Assembly (NCBI GenBank): GCA_017480225.1
Contig: JAFVBB010000018.1
Span: 62,001-126,000, forward strand
Origin: Bacteroidales bacterium
Lineage (GTDB): Bacteria; Bacteroidota; Bacteroidia; Bacteroidales; P3
Length of the DNA: 64,000 nucleotides
Direction: 5' to 3'
The number at the start of each line of letters is the position of its first letter. Within the stretch, counting starts at the first letter, position 1. Below, piece by piece: positions 58,549-64,000 of the stretch. Position numbers and translations under genes: made by a program. Below the pieces are notes generated by a model. The model ran no database searches. It saw only the letters and a list, made by a program, of their open reading frames with translations, and was not told where the DNA came from.

Positions 58549-59640
58549 CTACTTGTATTCTTTCACTTCGACGCCGTCGAGCACCTCCTTGCCGCAGATG
58601 GCCAGGGCAAGCATCTCGTTCTCGCCCTTGTAAATCTTGACAGGGGCCAGCCACCCGATGCGCTCCTCTATTTTCGCCATCCAGGGCTTGCTGTAGGCTA
58701 TGCCGCCGGTGAGCAGGATGGCGTCGACCTTGCCGCGCACCACGGCTGCCAGACGGCTTATCTCCATCGCCACCTGGTAGGTGAACGCCTCGACCAGCAG
58801 CTCGCACTTCTCGTCGCCTGCCAGGGCGCGTTTCTCCACCTCGTAGGCGTCGTTGGTGCCCAGGTAGGCCACGAAGCCGCCCTCGGCGGTCACCATCTTC
58901 TTCAACTGGGCCTCGGTGTACTTGCCGCTGCAGGCCACCTCAATCAGCTTGCTGGCGTTGATACTGCCGCAGCGGGTGGGGGAGAAGGCTCCCAGGCCGC
59001 ACAGGGCGCGGTTCACCTCGGTGACACGGCCGTGCTCGTGCACGCCCACGCTCACGCCGCCGCCCATGTGGGCTATAATCAGGTTCAGGTCCTCGTATCT
59101 GCGGCCCACCTCGCGGGCATAGAGCTTGGCGGTCATCTTCTGGTTGAGGCAGTGCCAGATGGGGCCTTCCACGCGCTCGTCGAGGTCGAACACCGGATGG
59201 CCGCTGATCTTGGCGAATGCCGGGCGCTCGTCGACGATGCCGGGGTCGGCTATGTAGGCGCACTCCAGCCCTATCTCACGGGCAATCGAGTCGCTGATCA
59301 GCGCTCCCAGGTTGCAGGCGTGCTTGCCCTGTATGCCGGCGTGGCACTCCTCTTTCATCAAGTCGTTCACGCGGTAGCAGCCGCTCTCGCACGGGCGGGT
59401 GAGGCCGCCGCGGCCCATGACGACCGCTATTTCGTCGGTGCCGACGCCGTGGCTCTTCACCATCTCCAGTATCGCGCCCTTGCGGTATTCGAACTGGTCG
59501 GCCACCTCGGCATATTTCTGTATCTCCTCGATGGGGTGCTTCAGGTTCTCGGTAAACACCTCGTTCTCACCATCATAGATAGCTGCCTTTGTCGACGTTG
59601 CTCCTGGGTTGATTACCAGCGTGTATCTTCTTTTGCTCAT
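58549..59640 (-). CDS. buk: Butyrate kinase-type acyl kinase
   Basis: An ASKHA-fold kinase forming acyl-phosphate from a short or branched fatty acid and ATP, or the reverse. The 363 residues open with YTLVINPGATSTKAAIY (phosphate 1) and contain VMGRGGL, RPAFAKISGHPVFDL, IIAHMGGGVSVGVHEHGR (adenosine/phosphate 2) and ILLTGGIAYS. Phosphotransbutyrylase (ptb), its usual partner, is not adjacent. Start at 59640 is set by MSKRRYTLVINPG; a long open frame continues left of it without coding character. A promoter-like pair lies 38-69 bp upstream. Confidence 0.92.
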   Translation of the reverse strand: MSKRRYTLVINPGATSTKAAIYDGENEVFTENLKHPIEEIQKYAEVADQFEYRKGAILEMVKSHGVGTDEIAVVMGRGGLTRPCESGCYRVNDLMKEECHAGIQGKHACNLGALISDSIAREIGLECAYIADPGIVDERPAFAKISGHPVFDLDERVEGPIWHCLNQKMTAKLYAREVGRRYEDLNLIIAHMGGGVSVGVHEHGRVTEVNRALCGLGAFSPTRCGSINASKLIEVACSGKYTEAQLKKMVTAEGGFVAYLGTNDAYEVEKRALAGDEKCELLVEAFTYQVAMEISRLAAVVRGKVDAILLTGGIAYSKPWMAKIEERIGWLAPVKIYKGENEMLALAICGKEVLDGVEVKEYK

Positions 59641-59677
59641 GTGTGTATTGTGTGTTGTGTTTATTGTTTCGAAAGTG

Positions 59678-59709
59678 CAAAGATAAGAAAAAAAAAGCGA
59701 ACCCGACAA
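59678..59709 (-). promoter_or_regulatory. buk promoter
   Basis: TATCTTTG (59685-59678) on the minus strand with GTTG about 21 bp upstream (consensus TTTG). Good -7 box, one mismatch in the -33 box. Confidence 0.6.
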
Positions 59710-59796
59710 CTTTTTTTTAATCCACTTTTCAACAGCACGCCGCCCGCCAGCTTTGGCCGTCACAATAACCGGCCGCGGGGCGGCGTTGTGGTATGT

Positions 59797-60678
59797 ATGG
59801 AAAACTGCAACATCCACGCTGTCGGCGCCTCCGCTGGCCGCACCCAAGGGGCGAGCCTCCACCTGCGGGGCATAACCGCCGTCTTCTTCAGTCCCTGCTC
59901 CGGCACGGCCGGACGTGTGGGCCTTCTCTGCTCTGCCCTGGCGCAGCGGCTTGGCCTGCCTGTGCGACGCGTAGACTACACCCTGCCTGCCGCCCGCGTC
60001 CAGCTGCCGCCATTCGGCCCCTACGAGCTGGTGGTGTGGGGCTCGCCGGTCTATGCCGGCCGCCTGCCGAACAAACTCAAGGACTATGTCGAGGCCAGCC
60101 TGCGGGGCGAGGGCAGCCCCTTCGTGGGGCTGGTCACCTTCGGCAACCGCAGCCACGGCGACGCGCTCTCCGAGCTGGTCGGCCTTGCCCGCCGCGGAGG
60201 CCTGCGTCCGATCGGTGCCGCCGCCCTGGCCATGCCGCACGTCTTCTCCGCCCTCATCGCCGCAGGCCGCCCCACCGCTGCCGACGACGAGGGCCTTCTG
60301 CGCTTTGCCGATGCCGTGGCCGAGGCCGTTGTCGGCGGTGTCGGCTGCCTGCCTCCATTCGGCAACGAGAGCCCCGACGCCTACTACACGCCCCTGCGGG
60401 TCGACGGAAGCCCAGCGCGCTTCCTCAAGGCCACGCCGCAGGCCGACGTGCGGCTCTGCACACGCTGCGGCCTCTGCGCCACTGTCTGCCCCATGGGCAG
60501 CGTGTCCATGGAGGGGCTGCCGCGTTTTGGTGGCGTCTGCATCAAGTGCCAGGCCTGCATTTCTGCCTGCCGTCGCGGTGCGTTGAGCTTTGCCGACGGC
60601 GACTTCCGCTCGCACGTGGCCATGCTGGAGCAGACCTTCACCTGTCCGGCTCCCAACGTTTTTTACACCCTCCAATGA
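59797..60678 (+). CDS. EFR1-type flavodoxin/ferredoxin fusion
   Basis: A 293-residue electron carrier with a flavodoxin-like half and a two-cluster ferredoxin half. The first half shows AVFFSPCSGTAGRVG (FMN phosphate loop, here SPCSGTAGR), ELVVWGSPVYAGRLPNKLKDY and VTFGNRSHGDALSELV. The second has CTRCGLCATVCPMGSV and CIKCQACISACRRGAL, each a 4Fe-4S motif. EFR1-type proteins occur in many anaerobes, with unknown partners. The ATG at 59797 is preferred; an ATG at 59793 is out of frame. It diverges from buk with 156 bp between. Confidence 0.9.
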   Translation: MENCNIHAVGASAGRTQGASLHLRGITAVFFSPCSGTAGRVGLLCSALAQRLGLPVRRVDYTLPAARVQLPPFGPYELVVWGSPVYAGRLPNKLKDYVEASLRGEGSPFVGLVTFGNRSHGDALSELVGLARRGGLRPIGAAALAMPHVFSALIAAGRPTAADDEGLLRFADAVAEAVVGGVGCLPPFGNESPDAYYTPLRVDGSPARFLKATPQADVRLCTRCGLCATVCPMGSVSMEGLPRFGGVCIKCQACISACRRGALSFADGDFRSHVAMLEQTFTCPAPNVFYTLQ

Positions 60679-60788
60679 CCGGTTAACATCTGGTTCCCAA
60701 TCATTAAGGTGATTGTTTTCGCTTGTCTGTGCGTGCAACTGCCTCATTTTCAGTGCCGACAAGGTGTCAAGTCCGTATCAACACCGTC

Positions 60789-60881
60789 TGTTCTTCGATT
60801 GTTCTCCGATTGTTCTTCGATTGTTCTTCGATTTGCAATCGAAGAACAATCGGACATCAATCGAAGAACAATCGAAGAACA
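60789..60881. repeat. Family A palindrome, copy 3
   Basis: Four 11-bp units (TGTTCTTCGAT, TGTTCTCCGAT, then TGTTCTTCGAT twice), loop TTGCA, four complementary units of which the second is ATCGGACATCA. Length 93 bp, as in copies 1 and 2. Left flank TATCAACACCGTC; right flank ACCGCCCCTGGC, which resembles the outer flank of copy 2. Confidence 0.95.
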
Positions 60882-60920
60882 ACCGCCCCTGGCGCCCTGT
60901 TGCAGCCTCTTTACTGACTA

Positions 60921-60958
60921 AAAAAACCGGGCGTGGCCGTGTGGCCTCGCCCGGTTTT
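60921..60958 (-). terminator. clpB terminator
   Basis: An 11-bp stem (AAAACCGGGCG, 60923-60933, with 60948-60958) is followed on the minus strand by a T-run (A-run at 60921-60926 on the plus strand). It lies 22 bp beyond the clpB stop. Confidence 0.9.
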
Positions 60959-60979
60959 GCCGGTTTGTGATGGGTGGCG

Positions 60980-63586
60980 TCACTGCGCCGCACCCATTGT
61001 TGCCGGGTTGTAGAATACGAACTGACCGTCGATGACGTCGATTATTATCGTCTCGCTGCTGTGAATTTTCCCTTCGAGCAGCTGTCGGCTCATCTCGTTG
61101 AGTATCTCGCGCTGTATGACTCGCTTCACGGGCCGCGCGCCCATGGCCGGGTCGTAGCCCACCTCGGCCAGACGGTTCACCGCCTCGTCGGTGGCGCTGA
61201 TGGTGATCTCGTTGCGCTCGAGCATGGCCGCCACGCCGCGCAGCTGTATGCGCACTATCTCCTTCAGCTGGCTTTGAGTCAGCGGCTGGAACATGATGGT
61301 CTCGTCGATGCGGTTGAGGAACTCCGGGCGTATGCGCTGGCGCAGCAACTCCATGACGGCCTGCTTTGCCTCGTCGAGCTGGTAGGGTGTAGGCACGCCG
61401 TGCTCCAGCTTTTCGCGGATGATGTCGCTGCCCATGTTGGAAGTCATGATGATGATGGTGTTCTTGAAGTCGCAGGTGCGCCCCTTGTTGTCGGTAAGGC
61501 GGCCGTCCTCAAGCACTTGCAGCAGTATGTTGAACACATCGGGGTGGGCTTTCTCGATTTCGTCGAAGAGGACTATCGAGTAGGGCTTGCGGCGCACTGC
61601 CTCGGTGAGCTGGCCGCTCTCGTCGTAGCCCACGTATCCCGGAGGCGCCCCGATGAGGCGCGACACCGAGTGGCGCTCCTGGTACTCGCTCATGTCGATG
61701 CGCACCATCATGTTCTCGTCGTCGAAGAGCACCTCGGCCAGCGCTTTGGCCAGCTCGGTCTTGCCCACACCTGTGGTGCCGAGGAAGATGAACGACCCGA
61801 TGGGGCGGCGGCCGTCGCTCAAGCCTGTACGCGAGCGGCGCACTGCGTTGGCGATGACGCTGATGGCCTCGTCCTGACCCACCACGCGCCTGTGCAGTTC
61901 CTCCTCGAGGTGAAGCAGGCGCTCGCGCTCGCTTTGCAGCATCCTGGTCACGGGTATGCCGGTCCATTTGCTCACCACCTCGGCAATCTGCTCCGAGTCA
62001 ACCTCCTCGTTGATCAATGCCCCTGAGGCCTGCATCTGCTTCAGCTGCAGCTTGAGGTCCTGCACGCGCTTCTCGGCCTCCTTGATGCGGCCGTAGCGCA
62101 GCTCGGCCACGCGGCCGTAGTCGCCGCTGCGCTCGGCCTGCTCGGCCTCGAACTTGAAGCTCTCTATGTTCTTCACCTCGGCCTGTATGGCCTCGACAAT
62201 CTGCTTCTCGTTCTGCCAGCGAGCCTTCATCTGGTCGCGCTGCTCGCGCAGCGAGGCCAGCTCCTTGTCTATCTGTGCAATCTTGTCTTGGTCATTCTCA
62301 CGCTTGATAGCCTCGCGCTCAATCTCCAGTTGGCGAATGCGGCGCTCTATCTCGTCCAGCTCTTCGGGCACGGAGTCAATCTCGAGGCGCAGTTTTGCGG
62401 CGGCCTCGTCGATGAGGTCGATTGCCTTGTCGGGCAGGAAACGGTCGCTGATGTAGCGGTGCGAGAGCTCGGCGGCGGCGATGATGGCCTCGTCCTTGAT
62501 GCGCACGCGGTGGTGCACCTCGTAGCGTTCCTTGAGGCCGCGCAGTATCGAGATGGTGTCAGGCACCGAGGGCTCGTCGATGAGCATGCTCTGGAAGCGT
62601 CGCTCCAGGGCCTTGTCTTTCTCGAAGTACTTCTGGTACTCGGCAAGCGTCGTCGCGCCTATGGCCCGCAGCTCGCCGCGTGCCAGTGCAGGTTTGAGTA
62701 TGTTGGCCGCGTCCATGGCGCCCTCGCCGCCGCCGGCGCCCACCAGGGTGTGTATCTCGTCGATGAAGAGTATTATCTCGCCATCGGCCTCGTTTATCTC
62801 GCGTATCACGCTTTTCAGCCTTTCCTCGAACTCTCCCTTGTACTTTGCACCGGCGATGAGGGCGCCCATGTCGAGCGAGTAGATGGTCTTCGACTTGAGG
62901 TTCTCGGCCACGTCGCCACTTACTATGCGCTGCGCCAGCCCCTCGGCAATGGCGGTCTTGCCCACGCCAGGCTCGCCGATGAGGATGGGGTTGTTCTTTG
63001 TGCGGCGGCTCAATATCTGCAGCACGCGGCGTATCTCCTCGTCGCGTCCTATCACCGGGTCGAGCTTGCCTGCCTGCGCCAGCTGGTTGAGGTTCTTGGC
63101 ATACTTGCCGAGGGCGTTCATCGTCTGCTCCTGGTTCTGGCTGGTGACCTTGCTGCCCTTGCGCAGGTCGGCGATGGCGGTGTTGAGCGACTTCTCGCTG
63201 CATCCGGCGTCTTTCAGCATCTGGCTCACCCGGTCGCGGCCTCCGATCAGGGCAAGCAGCAGGTGCTCCACGCTTACAAACTCGTCGTTCATCTTGGAGG
63301 CCGTCTGTTGCGCCTTGACCAGCGCCTGGTTTGCGTCGTTGCTCAAATAGACCTGTCCGCCGCTGACGCGAGGCATGGCGGCCAGGATGTCGTCAACCTG
63401 CTGGGTGAGGCGCGGAATGTTCACCTCCATCTTCTTGAGCAGGTAGGGGGTGACGTTCTCGTCCTCCGAGAGCAGGCCTTTCAGCAGGTGGGCCGTCTCG
63501 ATGGCCGGATGCTGCCCGCCGAGGGCAATCTCCTGCGCTTTCTGCACGGCTTCCTGCGCCTTGATTGTGAATTTGTCCAGTGTCAT
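60980..63586 (-). CDS. clpB: ClpB disaggregase
   Basis: Hexameric AAA+ chaperone that, with DnaK, pulls proteins out of aggregates. The 868 residues have the N domain (about 1-145: [31 protein letters not shown]), AAA1 with GEPGVGKTA (K210), the coiled-coil middle domain (about 400-530), AAA2 with GTTGVGKTE (K609), and the sensor/C-terminal [14 protein letters not shown]. The middle domain separates ClpB from ClpA/ClpC. The start at 63586 is set by [14 protein letters not shown]. No heat-shock operator is recognised upstream. Confidence 0.97.
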   Translation of the reverse strand: MTLDKFTIKAQEAVQKAQEIALGGQHPAIETAHLLKGLLSEDENVTPYLLKKMEVNIPRLTQQVDDILAAMPRVSGGQVYLSNDANQALVKAQQTASKMNDEFVSVEHLLLALIGGRDRVSQMLKDAGCSEKSLNTAIADLRKGSKVTSQNQEQTMNALGKYAKNLNQLAQAGKLDPVIGRDEEIRRVLQILSRRTKNNPILIGEPGVGKTAIAEGLAQRIVSGDVAENLKSKTIYSLDMGALIAGAKYKGEFEERLKSVIREINEADGEIILFIDEIHTLVGAGGGEGAMDAANILKPALARGELRAIGATTLAEYQKYFEKDKALERRFQSMLIDEPSVPDTISILRGLKERYEVHHRVRIKDEAIIAAAELSHRYISDRFLPDKAIDLIDEAAAKLRLEIDSVPEELDEIERRIRQLEIEREAIKRENDQDKIAQIDKELASLREQRDQMKARWQNEKQIVEAIQAEVKNIESFKFEAEQAERSGDYGRVAELRYGRIKEAEKRVQDLKLQLKQMQASGALINEEVDSEQIAEVVSKWTGIPVTRMLQSERERLLHLEEELHRRVVGQDEAISVIANAVRRSRTGLSDGRRPIGSFIFLGTTGVGKTELAKALAEVLFDDENMMVRIDMSEYQERHSVSRLIGAPPGYVGYDESGQLTEAVRRKPYSIVLFDEIEKAHPDVFNILLQVLEDGRLTDNKGRTCDFKNTIIIMTSNMGSDIIREKLEHGVPTPYQLDEAKQAVMELLRQRIRPEFLNRIDETIMFQPLTQSQLKEIVRIQLRGVAAMLERNEITISATDEAVNRLAEVGYDPAMGARPVKRVIQREILNEMSRQLLEGKIHSSETIIIDVIDGQFVFYNPATMGAAQ

Positions 63587-63649
63587 GTTTATTTCGGTTT
63601 GCTTTGTTCCGCAATATGTTTTCGCCATGGTATCAGTCACAAAATGTAC

Positions 63650-63698
63650 CAGCCCGCCCCCGACTGCCATTTTGACAGTCGCCCGGCGGGCTGTTTTT
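63650..63698 (+). terminator. Terminator-like hairpin between divergent clpB and the dehydrogenase gene
   Basis: A 9-bp stem (CAGCCCGCC, 63650-63658, with 63685-63693) with an inner GACTG/CAGTC helix is followed by TTTTT on the plus strand. No plus-strand gene precedes it in the 63-bp gap from the clpB start, so its role is unclear. Confidence 0.5.
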
Positions 63699-63759
63699 CT
63701 GCCTTGCCCGCCTGTGTCTTGGAAAATAAACGGCGCTGTTGCGGCGTTACTGGGGCATT

Positions 63760-64000
63760 ATGAGAACAATTGCTGTTGACCTTTCGCCGGAGCAGTACCA
63801 CGACCCTGAGGCCATGCGCCGCCGTGTGGCCGGGGAGCTAGGCGTGGCGTGTGGGGATATTGGCGAGGTGAGAGTGACTCGGCGCATCCTCGACTGCCGC
63901 CGACGCAACATTGTGTACCACACCGAGGTGGCTGTCACCATGCGTGGCGAGACCCTGCCTGATACTGAGCGTATGGAGCCGGTGCGCCCCGTCCCGGCCG
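63760..64000 (+). CDS. FAD-dependent dehydrogenase, N-terminal part (cut by window edge)
   Basis: The first 80 codons of a gene running off the right edge. MRTIAVDLSPEQYHDPEAMR, then VRVTRRILDCRRRNIVYHTEVAV match what I recall of the N-terminal domain of a large uncharacterised FAD-dependent dehydrogenase family (COG2509), where RRSIDARKK-like and YxVEV segments precede the FAD-binding fold. The FAD motif itself would lie beyond the window. It diverges from clpB. Confidence 0.7.
   Translation, partial: MRTIAVDLSPEQYHDPEAMRRRVAGELGVACGDIGEVRVTRRILDCRRRNIVYHTEVAVTMRGETLPDTERMEPVRPVPA

Larger units (their letters stand above)
60679..60979. other. 301-bp convergent intergenic region
   Basis: Lies between the ends of the ferredoxin gene and clpB. 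It contains the third family A palindrome (60789-60881) and the clpB terminator (60921-60958). The first 110 bp show nothing recognisable apart from the repeat's TCAACACCGTC flank. Confidence 0.75.

Noticed and set aside
59640-60762. N-terminal extension of buk over the ferredoxin gene
   Set aside because: The frame is open but antisense to the EFR1-type gene. The butyrate kinase family starts at the Met at 59640.
60789-60881. Family A palindromes as ordinary intrinsic terminators
   Set aside because: Stems are far longer than terminators, no T-run follows, copy 1 lies between divergent genes and copy 3 sits beside a separate good terminator.

Overview
The window comes from a GC-rich member of the Bacteroidales (phylum Bacteroidota). 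The evidence is a short primary sigma factor of the Bacteroidota type, promoters of the form TTTG-N19-21-TAnnTTTG, a SprE/PorW-type secretion lipoprotein, a BspA-type leucine-rich-repeat protein with a type IX secretion (T9SS)-type tail, many DUF4369/FKBP lipoproteins, and the dnaA, gcvP and ppdK/pckA gene forms. Family cannot be decided from the sequence; a Muribaculaceae- or Rikenellaceae-like gut organism would fit. Most of the window is core genome. I see no insertion sequence, prophage or CRISPR array.

Layout. 0-3.1 kb (minus): nrnA-like DHH phosphoesterase, two FKBP lipoproteins and adk, overlapping head to tail. 3.3-8 kb: ffh, folD, a lipoprotein, primary sigma factor, yebC. 8.3-12 kb (plus): thioredoxin-fold protein, M3 peptidase, PspC. 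12-19 kb (minus): glmM-like mutase, then a run of tightly overlapping genes (DUF4810 lipoprotein, DUF799 lipoprotein, comB, PAP2 phosphatase, SulP transporter, acetyltransferase) directly behind rnpB. 19.5-23 kb (minus): dnaA, flavin reductase, ECF sigma factor and a membrane protein with an anti-sigma-like layout. A 1.1-kb gap follows that may hold replication-initiation sites. 24-33 kb (plus): ppdK, pckA, LRR protein, gcvP, then tRNA-Gln. 33-38 kb (minus): nfo, RsmI-like methylase, uvrB, O-antigen-ligase-type protein. 38.5-49 kb (plus): ABC exporter, pepA, pdxA, polA, murL, murD2, M20 amidohydrolase. 49-54.8 kb: LEA-type lipoprotein, sprE/porW, bactofilin, and an amino-sugar-kinase/RapZ-C fusion. 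54.9-63.6 kb: buk, FKBP, aroC, DUF4369, tgt (minus), an EFR1-type ferredoxin (plus) and clpB (minus). The right edge cuts a FAD-dependent dehydrogenase.

Three points stand out. First, murL-murD2 encodes the alternative route to D-glutamate in peptidoglycan, in which L-Glu is ligated and then epimerised on the nucleotide precursor. A kinase/RapZ-C fusion beside a bactofilin may link amino-sugar status to the wall. Second, there are two families of dispersed palindromes, three copies each, whose arms are tandem 11-bp units. Their sequences are unrelated but the architecture is the same; family A copies are all exactly 93 bp. Third, several proteins depart from their family: a DNA polymerase I with no proofreading residues, a chorismate synthase about 50 residues short, an ABC exporter that stops at its switch histidine, and a tRNA-guanine transglycosylase without the zinc cysteines.
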